From JAHWKV01 sp040905365 (lineage in GTDB: Bacteria > Actinomycetota > CADDZG01 > JAHWKV01), in NCBI GenBank assembly GCA_040905365.1, contig JBBDRQ010000072.1, positions 1 through 64,000 of the forward strand: a stretch of 64,000 bases of DNA, read 5' to 3'. The notes below the pieces were generated by a model. The model worked only from the letters and a program-made list of their open reading frames with translations. It made no database searches and had not been told where the DNA came from. Shown in pieces: positions 32,118 to 40,605 of this stretch; within the stretch, counting starts at the first letter, position 1; each line of letters opens with the position of its first letter. The translations under genes were made by a program, and so were the position numbers.

Positions 32118-33794
32118 ATGGCCCCCGATATTCCCGGCGCCAAACGCGCCGGGCTTCCGGTCGATCTCGATCGCCTGACGGTCGACGGCGACTCGTGGCT
32201 GAGCCCCGAGGAGAGGTACGCGCTCAAGATGCACGGGGTCTGCCTGCAGGCTCACCCAGGGGTGTTCATGATCCGCACGAGGACGAACGCAAGCATGGAC
32301 ACCGACACCGCACGCGGAATTGCCGATATAGCCGATGAGCTCGCCCGCGGATGGCTTCACCTGACAACCCGCCAGCAGTTGGAATTTCACCACGTCGACG
32401 CCCACGATGTCGTAAAGGTCATCGAACGGATCGATAAGATCGGCCTCACGACCCGGTCTACCTGCGGACACACGATGCGCGGCGTGATGTCGTGCCCTCT
32501 GGCCGGAGTGGGGCTGGAGGAGCCCTTCGACTGCTCGGTCGACGCCCGGGCCGTCTCGGATTCGGTACTGGCGCTGACCCCCGAGCTCGACACCAAGATG
32601 CCTCAGCGCATCAATATCGCCTTTGGGGGCTGTACCAACTGCCGCGACCACGCGCTGGTCAACGATATGGGCTTTGTTTCCAAAATTTCCGACAAAGGCG
32701 AACTCGGGTACGAGCTATGGCTGGCCGGCAGCCTCGGGAAGTCATCGCCGACCCTGGGCATCAAGGCGGTCGACTTTCTTCCCCGAGCCGACGTCCTGCC
32801 GGCAGTCCATGCATTATTCGAGATGTTCGTCCAGTTCGGGTCCTTCGACCAACCCGGCAAGGCCCGCATCAAGTACCTGCTAAAAAAGCTCGGCGAGCGG
32901 GACTTCTTGGACCTGTTTCACGCCGGGCTGGCCGAGACCAAGGAGCGCCGGTGGCCGGAGCCCGCGCCTTTGTCCACGCCGCTGTCGGCGTCGCTCGGCA
33001 GCATCCTGGCCTGCGCACCCGAGGGGGGCTGGAGCACCGGGGTCCGGCCCCAGCGGGTCCCGGGTTACGCGCTGGTCACGGTCAAGGCGCCGCTGGGCGA
33101 CCTCAACGCCGAGGACTGGCGGCACCTTTGCGACCTGGCCGACGAACACGCCGACGGCCATCTGCACCTGACCAAGAATCAAAATGTGATGTTCCGCCAC
33201 GTTCACCTGGGTGCGATCGGCGCGCTGAAGACCAAGCTCGCCGAAACGTACCTTAGTCTCGAAGGCGCGGACAACGCCCAGGATGTGCGCGCCTGCACCG
33301 GCGGGCCCGTCTGCGGCCTGGCCCTGACCCCCGCGCAAAGCGCCGCGGCCGGGCTGCTGGAGCATCCCGCCCTGCTCAGGAACTCAGCTTTGCGAGTCAA
33401 CGTGTCGGGGTGCCCCAACGCATGCGCCCAACATCAAATTAGCGACATCGGGTTTTCGGGGAGCAAGGTCACGATCGCGGGATCCGGCACGCTCGGGTAC
33501 CAGGTCTGGCTCGGCGGCGACTTGAGCAAGGGCCTGATCGGCCGGGTCGTAGGCCGGGTGGCCGCCGCCGACATCTACGCGATCACCGGTGCCATCGTAG
33601 GCATCTGGGAGGCGATGCGGGAGAGGGGGGAAACATTGACCGATACAGTTCACCGGATGGGTCTGGAGTCCTTCGGCACGCAAATAGCGGCGGTATTCAA
33701 GGGCCAGTGGGAGCCGGGACCCGAACCCACCGAAGCGCCCGCAGTTCCCTCGGTTCCCAGCAACCGGCAGTTGAGGATGGTGATGGGCGCGTGA
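32118..33794 (+). CDS. Ferredoxin-type sulfite/nitrite reductase (siroheme, 4Fe-4S)
   Basis: 558 residues from the ATG at 32118. The perfect AAGGAGGT ribosome site ends 7 bases before it, while the upstream in-frame GTG at 32109 lies inside that site. Two ferredoxin-like half-domains and two siroheme/Fe-S halves are visible, including STCGHTMRGVMSCPLAGV and TRQQLEFHHV. The cluster cysteines are C-x5-C in CTGGPVCG and C-x3-C in SGCPNACAQHQ. It reduces sulfite or nitrite by six electrons, and the sequence alone does not settle which. A Rieske-type protein overlaps its stop, as a NirD-like partner would, while the CxxC proteins downstream could be electron carriers. Confidence 0.9.
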   Translation: MAPDIPGAKRAGLPVDLDRLTVDGDSWLSPEERYALKMHGVCLQAHPGVFMIRTRTNASMDTDTARGIADIADELARGWLHLTTRQQLEFHHVDAHDVVKVIERIDKIGLTTRSTCGHTMRGVMSCPLAGVGLEEPFDCSVDARAVSDSVLALTPELDTKMPQRINIAFGGCTNCRDHALVNDMGFVSKISDKGELGYELWLAGSLGKSSPTLGIKAVDFLPRADVLPAVHALFEMFVQFGSFDQPGKARIKYLLKKLGERDFLDLFHAGLAETKERRWPEPAPLSTPLSASLGSILACAPEGGWSTGVRPQRVPGYALVTVKAPLGDLNAEDWRHLCDLADEHADGHLHLTKNQNVMFRHVHLGAIGALKTKLAETYLSLEGADNAQDVRACTGGPVCGLALTPAQSAAAGLLEHPALLRNSALRVNVSGCPNACAQHQISDIGFSGSKVTIAGSGTLGYQVWLGGDLSKGLIGRVVGRVAAADIYAITGAIVGIWEAMRERGETLTDTVHRMGLESFGTQIAAVFKGQWEPGPEPTEAPAVPSVPSNRQLRMVMGA

Positions 33795-34135
33795 GCGAAG
33801 TCTCTGCCGTTGGCAATGCAGTCGGCTACGTTCCGGTCGCCTCGCTTAGCGACATACCGGTGGGCTGGGTCCTCAAGACCACCGCGGGCAGCAAGGAGAT
33901 TGCCCTGGCCAACTGCGAGGGCACGGTCGAGGCTATGGACAACTCCTGCCCGCACGCGGGCGGGCCGTTGGGCGACAACCGCCTCAAGGACAGCTGTTTT
34001 GTCGAATGCCCGTGGCACAACGCGCTGTTCGATGTACGCAGCGGCGAGGCGGTCTCGGGTGCGGCCCGCAAGCCGGTTCGCAAGTACGACGTGAAGGTCG
34101 AGGACGGCATCATCTACGTCTGCACCGACCGCTGA
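33791..34135 (+). CDS. Rieske [2Fe-2S] ferredoxin, NirD-like
   Basis: 114 residues from the GTG at 33791, which overlaps the reductase stop as GTGA. The cluster motifs CPHAGGPLG and CPWHNALFD give C-x-H ... C-x2-H with 17 residues between. It is soluble, with no anchor. Coupled translation with the siroheme reductase suggests it delivers electrons to that enzyme or is its small subunit, as NirD is for NirB. The substrate of the pair is still open. Confidence 0.9.
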   Translation: MSEVSAVGNAVGYVPVASLSDIPVGWVLKTTAGSKEIALANCEGTVEAMDNSCPHAGGPLGDNRLKDSCFVECPWHNALFDVRSGEAVSGAARKPVRKYDVKVEDGIIYVCTDR

Positions 34136-34263
34136 GGCCGGAGCCGCTCTCGATACCGGCCACTCTCCCCCAGCGTCACGCCGATCTCCAATACGCGATC
34201 ATAGAGGCAGGCATTCCGTGGATGCCGGCGAGTCGGTATCCACGGCGATATCAAGGAGAGGCG

Positions 34264-34434
34264 ATGGCTAACTGGGAGTGTAAAGACTGCGGCATGGTCC
34301 TGACCGCCGCGGACGAGGGCGAACCCGAGCCCTGCCCGAAGTGCGGGAAGGACATGCAAGCGGTTACCGGAGTCGTCCTGAAAAGCTTTGGCGGCGCGGG
34401 CGTGGCCAATATTCGACCCGACTCCAACCCCTGA
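34264..34434 (+). CDS. Rubredoxin/zinc-ribbon-like miniprotein 1
   Basis: A 56-residue protein starting WECKDCG and carrying CPKCGKD, a C-x2-C ... C-x2-C arrangement with 14 residues between that could bind iron or zinc. It ends in a Gly-rich tail FGGAGVANI. The ATG has AAGGAG 9 bases upstream. It is a paralogue of the next gene: both read MA-x-W-x-C-x2-C, a GEPE-x-CPKCG block and a Phe-Gly-Gly segment. Its place behind a reductase and Rieske protein suggests electron transfer or a zinc structural role; neither is proven. Confidence 0.75.
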   Translation: MANWECKDCGMVLTAADEGEPEPCPKCGKDMQAVTGVVLKSFGGAGVANIRPDSNP

Positions 34435-34480
34435 TCTAAGATCCAAGCGTCGATATCCTCTTAGGCTCCGGGAGGCGGCT

Positions 34481-34675
34481 ATGGCAAGCTGGAAATGCGA
34501 ACAGTGCTTCATTACCATGGATGCCGACGCCTACGGCGAACCCGAGGTCTGCCCCAAATGCGGGGAGGAGATGGCCCTGTTCAAGCGTAAATCGATCCGT
34601 ATGTTCGGCGGGGGCGGGGTTCAGGACGAGGCCCCGGGTGAGTCCAGCGTGGGCAAGCCCGACGCCGGCCGGTAG
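34481..34675 (+). CDS. Rubredoxin/zinc-ribbon-like miniprotein 2
   Basis: 64 residues from the ATG at 34481, with GGGAGG 5-6 bases before it. It contains WKCEQC and EVCPKCGEEM (C-x2-C ... C-x2-C), then MFGGGG and a polar tail. It follows its paralogue by 46 bp. The spacing of the cysteine pairs is alike in both proteins, pointing to a tandem gene duplication. It converges on putA with only two bases between the ends. Confidence 0.75.
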   Translation: MASWKCEQCFITMDADAYGEPEVCPKCGEEMALFKRKSIRMFGGGGVQDEAPGESSVGKPDAGR

Positions 34676-34677
34676 TT

Positions 34678-37668
34678 TTAGATCATCACCTCCGGAGCGA
34701 ATCCCTGGCGCATGGTGTTCTCCGTCACCGCCCTCGGGTCCATGAACTGCATCAGGTAGTCGGGTCCGCCCGCCTTGGAACCCACCCCGGACAGCCCGCA
34801 GCCGCCGAAGGGCTGGCGCCCGACGACGGCGCCGGTGATGGAACGGTTGATGTAGACGTTGCCCGCTCTTAGCTCCAGGGCGGCGCGCCGGATGTGCGAC
34901 GGGGAACGGGAGTAGATACCTGCGGTCAACCCGAAGTCGGTGTCGTTGGCCAGCGCCAGCGCCTCGTCGAACGAGCCGGCCTTGACCACGGCCAGGACCG
35001 GCCCGAAGATCTCCTCCTTTAGCACCGGGGAAGCCGGCTCCAGGTCCGTTACTATCGTGGGTCCCACGAAGTAACCGTCGTGGGGAACATCGGTGCGGCG
35101 CAGGGCCAGCTTTCCGTGAGATGCCCCCATGGCGACATAAGCGTTGACCCTCTCGTAAGCATCGGCGTCTATCAACGGGCCTACGCTCACCCCCATGCGC
35201 TGCGGGTGGCCGATAAGAATCTGTTTGGAAGCCTTGACCAGTCGGTCCAGGGCCTCGTCGTATACCGACTCCAGCACTATGAGCCGGCTGGCCGCCGAGC
35301 ACTTCTGACCGGCGTAGCCGAACGCGGAGGCGATGGCGCCGGGAATCGCCTCGTCCAAGTCGGCGTCGGAGTCGATGATCAGCGGGTTCTTACCGCCCAT
35401 CTCCGCAACCACCCGCTTGGGCTGGCGCTGGCCGGGGTGCACGACGGCAGCCGCCGCCATGATCTCCTTGCCCACCTCAGCCGAACCGGTGAAGGTTATG
35501 TTGGCCACGTCGGGGTGCGCCACCAGGTGGGCGCCCACCTGCTCACCGTAGCCGGGGACAAAGCCCAGAACCCCCTCGGGCAACCCCGCGTAACGTAGCG
35601 CCCGCACCAGCTGCCAGGCCAGCGCCGGGGTTTGTTCCGCGGGTTTCAAGATCGCGCAGTTCCCGGTCACCAACGCCGAGACCGTCATGCCGGTGGGGAT
35701 GGCCAGCGGGAAGTTCCACGGCGCGATCACCACCGCTGCGCCCCGGCCGACATAGTTCAACGAGTTGCGCTCGCCGGGGGGTGATTGGACGGCGCCGCCC
35801 CGGTCCAGCCGCAGCATCTCCCGCCCGTAGTAGCGGCAAAAATCTATCGCCTCGCACACATCCGCGTCGGATTGGGCCCAGGGTTTGCCGGCCTCGAAAA
35901 CCATCAGCGCCGCCAGCTCTAACCGGTGCCGGCTCATCCACTCCGCCGCCCTGAACAGCACCGCGGCCCGCTCGGGCGCCGGCGTGCGGCTCCACGCCGG
36001 CCACGCCGCCTTGGCCGCAGCAACCGCGGCGTCGGCTTCGGCTTCGGCACACACGGCCGAGCGCGCCACCTCGGTGGCCGGCGCGGCCGGGTCGACCGAC
36101 GCGATTGAACCAGAGGTTGAGATCTCCTTGCCGTCGATAAGCGCCGGCACCTGAAGCACGGGCCTGCCGCCCTGGGCTCGAACCGCAGCGCCGAAGGCGT
36201 CTCTGACCTGTTTTTGCCGGAACTCCGCCACCGGCTCCGGCCGGTACTCGCCCGGCGTTGCCGAATCGGTGGATAGCTCGTCGGGCTCCTCCGGGCCGGC
36301 TTCGTCCAGGCCCCGGTCCCCGGTCGGCCGCTCTAAGGGCGGTCGAATCAGCTCCTCCAAGGACCGCCCCTCGGCGTAGCGATGGCGGATGAACGACTCG
36401 TTGGAGGTGTTCTCCAGCAGCCGGCGCACCAGGTACGCCATACCCGGAATTAGCTCACCCACCGGACAGTAGACGCGAAGCCGCATGCCCAGCTCCCTAA
36501 CCGCGTGCTGGATCGGCTCGGCCATGCCGTACAGCATTTGCAGCTCGTACCCGTCGTCGGGGATTCCCCGCTCCCGCGCGCTGACCACGGCGTAAGCCAG
36601 CGAGCGCAGGTTGTGGGTCGCAAACGCAGCCCGCACGGCGCCGTGGCGGTCGTGAAGAACCCTGACGCAGGCCTCGTAGTTCAAGTCGGTGTCGGCCTTG
36701 CGTTCAAACACCGGAGAGGGCCACCCCTGCGCCCGGGCCACAACCGTCTCGGTGTCCCAGTAGGCTCCCTTGACCAACCGGATGGTGATGGGGCGCTTGC
36801 GCCGCGACGACCAGCCGATCAGCTCCTTGAGATCCTGCGGCGAATCCTTGAGGTACGCCTGTACCACCAGCCCGGCCTCCAACTCGGCGAACTCGTTCTC
36901 GTCCAGCAGCTCGCGCATGAGTTGAAATCCCATGTCCTTGACGTCGTACCGCTCGCTGTCGAGGTTGATGAAGGCGTTCAGATCCGCGGCCCGGCGCAGA
37001 ATCGGCCGCAGCCGGTCCTTGGCCGAATCGATGCCTTCCCGGGCGGTCAGCGGCTCGAACAGCGGGCTGAGCGCCGTGGGCTTCACGCTGATGTTGACCC
37101 GGGGGATTGAGCCCAGGGCGTCGCGCTCGAGGAGCTCGTCGGGTTCCCAGTCGGCGGCGGCCGCCGCGAGCTCCTCCATCATCTGCACCACCCGCGCAGC
37201 GTAGGCGTCCGCCTGCTGGTCGGTAACCGTCTTCTCGCCCAGCAGATCGACCGTGGAGGCGCTGCCCTGCTTCCACAGCCGTCCCAGGGCCGGCTGCGCG
37301 CTTTGCGGGGAGTCGCCCACGATGAACTGCTGAGCCATGCGGCGGATGTTGCGCCGGGCCACCATGGCGGAGGTCTGTTTGCCGAACGGGACGTGCTCGG
37401 CGGCGTCAAGTCCCAGCTTCAGCGGGGGAGGCACGTCCACGCCGTGAAAGTACTCCTCCAGGTGCTCCAGCACATCCTCATCGTCGCCGGTGGCGGGGAA
37501 CACGTCTACGAAGCGGAAAAGCTGAGTCTTGAACTGCTCGTGGGACATCGCCCAGTCGAGCATCCGCTCGCTCCACCAGGACATGTCGAACACCCGGGCC
37601 CGCTCGCTCGCGCCGACCTCGGCAATGTTGCGAGCCAGCTCAGTGACCTGCCGGTCGATGTTGCTCAC
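34678..37668 (-). CDS. putA: Bifunctional proline dehydrogenase / delta-1-pyrroline-5-carboxylate dehydrogenase
   Basis: A 996-residue two-domain enzyme that oxidises proline to glutamate. Residues about 100-440 form the FAD-dependent proline dehydrogenase barrel with RLVKGAYWDTE and YGMAEPIQHAV. The aldehyde dehydrogenase domain fills about 490-980, with catalytic Glu in AEMGGKNPL, catalytic Cys in AGQKCSAASR, NAD-binding FTGSAEVGKEI, and EIFGPVLAV. There is no N-terminal ribbon-helix-helix DNA-binding domain, so it is not the autoregulating PutA of enterobacteria. It stands alone between the CxxC genes and mgtE. Confidence 0.95.
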   Translation of the reverse strand: MSNIDRQVTELARNIAEVGASERARVFDMSWWSERMLDWAMSHEQFKTQLFRFVDVFPATGDDEDVLEHLEEYFHGVDVPPPLKLGLDAAEHVPFGKQTSAMVARRNIRRMAQQFIVGDSPQSAQPALGRLWKQGSASTVDLLGEKTVTDQQADAYAARVVQMMEELAAAAADWEPDELLERDALGSIPRVNISVKPTALSPLFEPLTAREGIDSAKDRLRPILRRAADLNAFINLDSERYDVKDMGFQLMRELLDENEFAELEAGLVVQAYLKDSPQDLKELIGWSSRRKRPITIRLVKGAYWDTETVVARAQGWPSPVFERKADTDLNYEACVRVLHDRHGAVRAAFATHNLRSLAYAVVSARERGIPDDGYELQMLYGMAEPIQHAVRELGMRLRVYCPVGELIPGMAYLVRRLLENTSNESFIRHRYAEGRSLEELIRPPLERPTGDRGLDEAGPEEPDELSTDSATPGEYRPEPVAEFRQKQVRDAFGAAVRAQGGRPVLQVPALIDGKEISTSGSIASVDPAAPATEVARSAVCAEAEADAAVAAAKAAWPAWSRTPAPERAAVLFRAAEWMSRHRLELAALMVFEAGKPWAQSDADVCEAIDFCRYYGREMLRLDRGGAVQSPPGERNSLNYVGRGAAVVIAPWNFPLAIPTGMTVSALVTGNCAILKPAEQTPALAWQLVRALRYAGLPEGVLGFVPGYGEQVGAHLVAHPDVANITFTGSAEVGKEIMAAAAVVHPGQRQPKRVVAEMGGKNPLIIDSDADLDEAIPGAIASAFGYAGQKCSAASRLIVLESVYDEALDRLVKASKQILIGHPQRMGVSVGPLIDADAYERVNAYVAMGASHGKLALRRTDVPHDGYFVGPTIVTDLEPASPVLKEEIFGPVLAVVKAGSFDEALALANDTDFGLTAGIYSRSPSHIRRAALELRAGNVYINRSITGAVVGRQPFGGCGLSGVGSKAGGPDYLMQFMDPRAVTENTMRQGFAPEVMI

Positions 37669-37707
37669 CCTTCAAGCATCGACCCCTGCTGCTTAACTGT
37701 CCAGCGC

Positions 37708-38772
37708 TTAGAGCATGGCGGTGAACAGCGTCGCCAGGCCCAAAAAGCTCAGGAAGCCGACCACGTCGGTCACCGTGGTCAAAAAGATGGCCGAGGACTG
37801 GGCCGGGTCCTGCCCTACCGCCTTGAGGGTAAGGGGGATGGCGGCGCCGGCCATGCCCGCCGCCACCATCGAGATGACCATAGCGGCGGTGATCACCACA
37901 CCCAAACCGATTGAGCCGCTCCACACGACCACACCCAAAGCGGTGACAACGCCGATGGCCAAGCTGTTGATGAACCCCACTATCACCTCCTTGGTAGCGA
38001 GCTTGCGCCACTGTGATGTGCGCACCTCGCGCAACGCCAGCCCTCGTATGACCACCGCCAGCGCCTGGCTNNNNNNNNNNNNNNNNNNNNNNNNNNNNNN
38101 NNNNNNNNNNNNNNNNNNNNNNNNNNNNNNNNNNNNNNNNNNNNNNNNNNNNNNNNNNNNNNNNNNNNNNCGGGCGAGAGCGTTCACCACGACCGGCGGG
38201 CGGGCCAAAGAGGCCAGTTCGGCGTCCGGTGCCGCCGAGATCAGCGCCTGCACGGGGACCCGGCCCACCAGCTTGGAGTCTTCGTCGATCACCTGCACGT
38301 CCACCCCTACTTCCCTGCCCAGACGCCTGAGTTGGTTCAAAGCGTCGTCGGCGGTCTCGTCCGAGCGGAACACGATCGACCGGGGATCCATCAACGAGCC
38401 CGCGGTTTCCGGCGGGTAGGACATGAGCTCGGTTAGCTCCTCCGCAGTCGCCTCACCCAGGGAGTGCAGCTGCGTCTCGCGCGCCTGCTCGTCCATACGG
38501 GCCAAAAGCCCGGCCAGCAGCTGCAGGTCGACGAAGTTGGCGATAGCCGACAAGGCGTCTCCGTCGAGCTCTTGCAACAGCTGAACCGCGCGTTCAGGGT
38601 TGGTCCTCTCGATCATCCGGGCCGCTACCTGGGGAGAGCTCTGCTGCAAAAACTCGACCGCCTCGGACAACTCCACATCTTCGAGAACCTGAGCCGCCTC
38701 GGTCGCGTGGCGGGCGATGAAATCTGCGCTCAACGCCTCCTGAAGCTGGGCAACGCTTTGCTCAACGGGCAT
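37708..38772 (-). CDS. mgtE: MgtE magnesium transporter, interrupted by assembly gap
   Basis: The supported start is ATG 38772, eight bases after GGAGG and overlapping the upstream gene by 11 bp. An MgtE_N superhelical domain (about 1-120, LQEALSADFIARHATEAAQV, DDALNQLRRL) leads into the first CBS domain with SYPPETAGSLMDP and VDVQVIDEDSKLVGRV. The sequence then enters 100 Ns and resumes in the second membrane helix, SQALAVVIRGLAL; three more helices follow. The second CBS domain and first helix are missing, so the 100 Ns stand for more DNA than shown. It is a magnesium channel gated by cytosolic Mg2+. Confidence 0.85.
   Translation of the reverse strand: MPVEQSVAQLQEALSADFIARHATEAAQVLEDVELSEAVEFLQQSSPQVAARMIERTNPERAVQLLQELDGDALSAIANFVDLQLLAGLLARMDEQARETQLHSLGEATAEELTELMSYPPETAGSLMDPRSIVFRSDETADDALNQLRRLGREVGVDVQVIDEDSKLVGRVPVQALISAAPDAELASLARPPVVVNALAXXXXXXXXXXXXXXXXXXXXXXXXXXXXXXXXXXSQALAVVIRGLALREVRTSQWRKLATKEVIVGFINSLAIGVVTALGVVVWSGSIGLGVVITAAMVISMVAAGMAGAAIPLTLKAVGQDPAQSSAIFLTTVTDVVGFLSFLGLATLFTAML
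38071..38170. other. Assembly gap of 100 Ns
   Basis: Exactly 100 Ns, a common placeholder for a gap of unknown size. Because the gene lacks the second CBS domain and first membrane helix here, I expect the true gap to exceed 300 bp. Confidence 0.95.
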
Positions 38773-39649
38773 CTTCGGCGCCTCCATCTTCTTTCCCTCG
38801 CACTTGGTCCCTTCGACCGGCCGTGGCCACCGCTTGGCCCATACCCTGCAGGATTCCCGACAGCCCCACCCAGTACAGCTCGCCCAGGGATGTGGCCAGG
38901 TCTGCAGCCGGTCCCTCCGCCAGCACCTGACCCTCCAGGCGCCTGAGCGTCTCGTATCGAAGCGCACCGACAAAACGGCCGTCGGAGTCCACCACCGGCA
39001 GCGCGTGGTACTCGGTCCAACCCGGGTGCCCCACTATGGCCAGCTGATCCGCGGTGGCCGGCAGGCGCTCCACGTCGGCGGCCATGATCTGGGTCAAAGG
39101 GGTCGTCGGATCGGCCAGCATCAGCTCCCGCAGGTTAATAACGCCGCTTAGCCGGGATGATTCGTCGACCAGGTACAGGTAGTACAGCGCCAGCTGAGGC
39201 GCGGCCCGCACCTTTTCCAGGGCTTGGCCCGCGGTGAGCGAGGTGGACACGGCCAGAACCTTGGGGTCCATCAAGGAGCCTGCCGATCCGGAGGGGAAAG
39301 CCAGGATCCTGCCGATATGCTCCGACTCCTCGTCGGGCAATGCGTCGAGCAGGCGCTGCTGATCGGGCTCGTCCATGCGCCTAAGCAGTGCCGCGGCCTC
39401 ATCCAAGTCCAACGCCGCCAGCACCTTGGCTCCCAAACCCGACTCGAACCCGGCCACGCAGTCCGACGCCACATCGTCGGCCAGCACCTCGGCGACCGCC
39501 GCTATCTGATCGACCGGGTAGTCCTTGAGGAGGGCGGCCGCCGAGGCGCCTCCAAATGGCTCCAGTACCCGGGCTGCATCCACCGGGTGGTACTCGATGA
39601 AGCTGCGGGCCAGGATGCCGGCGGCACGAGGCAGGGCGAGATCGCTCAT
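38762..39649 (-). CDS. MgtE N-terminal and CBS domain protein without a membrane domain
   Basis: A 295-residue soluble protein. It carries an MgtE_N-like superhelix (about 10-130, LEPFGGASAAALLKDYPVDQ, LLRRMDEPDQQRLLDALPDEE), then FPSGSAGSLMDPKVLAV and two CBS modules (LSGVINLRELMLADP, LPVVDSDGRFVGALRYE). No membrane helices follow. It resembles the cytosolic half of the MgtE encoded just downstream and probably acts as a Mg2+- or nucleotide-sensing partner or regulator, which is inference. The ATG overlaps the MscS stop (ATGA) and its stop overlaps the mgtE start, so the three genes are coupled. Confidence 0.85.
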   Translation of the reverse strand: MSDLALPRAAGILARSFIEYHPVDAARVLEPFGGASAAALLKDYPVDQIAAVAEVLADDVASDCVAGFESGLGAKVLAALDLDEAAALLRRMDEPDQQRLLDALPDEESEHIGRILAFPSGSAGSLMDPKVLAVSTSLTAGQALEKVRAAPQLALYYLYLVDESSRLSGVINLRELMLADPTTPLTQIMAADVERLPATADQLAIVGHPGWTEYHALPVVDSDGRFVGALRYETLRRLEGQVLAEGPAADLATSLGELYWVGLSGILQGMGQAVATAGRRDQVRGKEDGGAEDAR

Positions 39650-40443
39650 TTACTTAGAACTACGGCCACCTGCTCGCTGAACTGGCTAGCCGGGATGACG
39701 GTGCGACCCTGCCCAGCGTCTACGATGACCGACGTCGGCGTTATCTCCAAAATCTTGCCCTCGATGTCGCCGATCCGTATCTGGTGGCCGACCCTGAACG
39801 TGCGGTGCAGGTAGTGGGTGGCCAGGATGTTGGCGACCGAGGTCTTGGCGCCCAGGCCAAAGGCCAGTGCGGCGCCGCCCAGCATGGCGCCGGAGATCAC
39901 CGCCGCCATCACGATCAAGAAGTCGACCTGTAGCCCGACCTGGTCGAACGCAACTATCACCGACACCATCAAGATGCCCAAGCGCGCCATCTGGCCCAGC
40001 ATTTGCGGGTACGCGAAGCCGGCAGAGCCCGCGGCTGCCGAGACCGCCGTTCGCACCGGGTTTCCGACGAGCGCGCCGAGCAGAATCACCAGCAGGGCTC
40101 CCAGGATGCTCGGCAGGTACTCCACCAACTTGTTCAGCCATTCCGAAACCACGTTCAGCCCAAGGGCCTCGGTGGCGATGGTGGCCGCAATCAGCAGGAC
40201 GACCCAAAACACCAGAGCTTGTACCGCCCGAGTCACCGAGTCCCGGGTGGAGGAGCGCTGCAGGCGGGACTCGACTTCGCCGGACCCAAAGACCTTGGAA
40301 ATCTTGAGCGTCACCTGCCGCGACCAGGAGCCGAACATCTTGCCGGTGAGGCTTCGCAGCATGCGAGCTACGATCCAGCCCAAGACGAGTATGGCCACGG
40401 CAAACAGGATGCGAGGCCCCCACTCGGCTATCTGCTGCCCCAT
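39646..40443 (-). CDS. Small-conductance mechanosensitive channel (MscS family)
   Basis: 265 residues with about five helices. The pore region AAVISGAMLGGAALAFGLGAKTSVANILA is the Gly/Ala-rich MscS-like TM3 segment, and the cytosolic beta domain follows with RVGHQIRIGDIEGKILEITP and GRTVIPASQF. Earlier helices include a repeat with YLPSILGALLVILLGALVG. MscS channels release solutes on hypo-osmotic shock. It heads a three-gene unit with the MgtE-related genes. Confidence 0.88.
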   Translation of the reverse strand: MGQQIAEWGPRILFAVAILVLGWIVARMLRSLTGKMFGSWSRQVTLKISKVFGSGEVESRLQRSSTRDSVTRAVQALVFWVVLLIAATIATEALGLNVVSEWLNKLVEYLPSILGALLVILLGALVGNPVRTAVSAAAGSAGFAYPQMLGQMARLGILMVSVIVAFDQVGLQVDFLIVMAAVISGAMLGGAALAFGLGAKTSVANILATHYLHRTFRVGHQIRIGDIEGKILEITPTSVIVDAGQGRTVIPASQFSEQVAVVLSK

Positions 40444-40494
40444 GTCGTTAACCGATTGGTTCGGAAACTCTGCACCAGCCAGGACGACCTCCTC

Positions 40495-40522
40495 CTGCTT
40501 GATTCACCCTGCTTGATTCACC
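40495..40522. repeat. 14-bp tandem duplication upstream of the MscS gene
   Basis: ctgcttgattcacc occurs twice head to tail (40495-40508 and 40509-40522). It lies about 52 bp upstream of the MscS start on the minus strand. Confidence 0.95.
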
Positions 40523-40605
40523 GTCCCACAATGTCGATCCGACAACTTGCTCAGTCTTTCATGAAATTGCCGTTGGGTTAACGCCAAGTTGGTTTTCTCG
40601 CCGGC

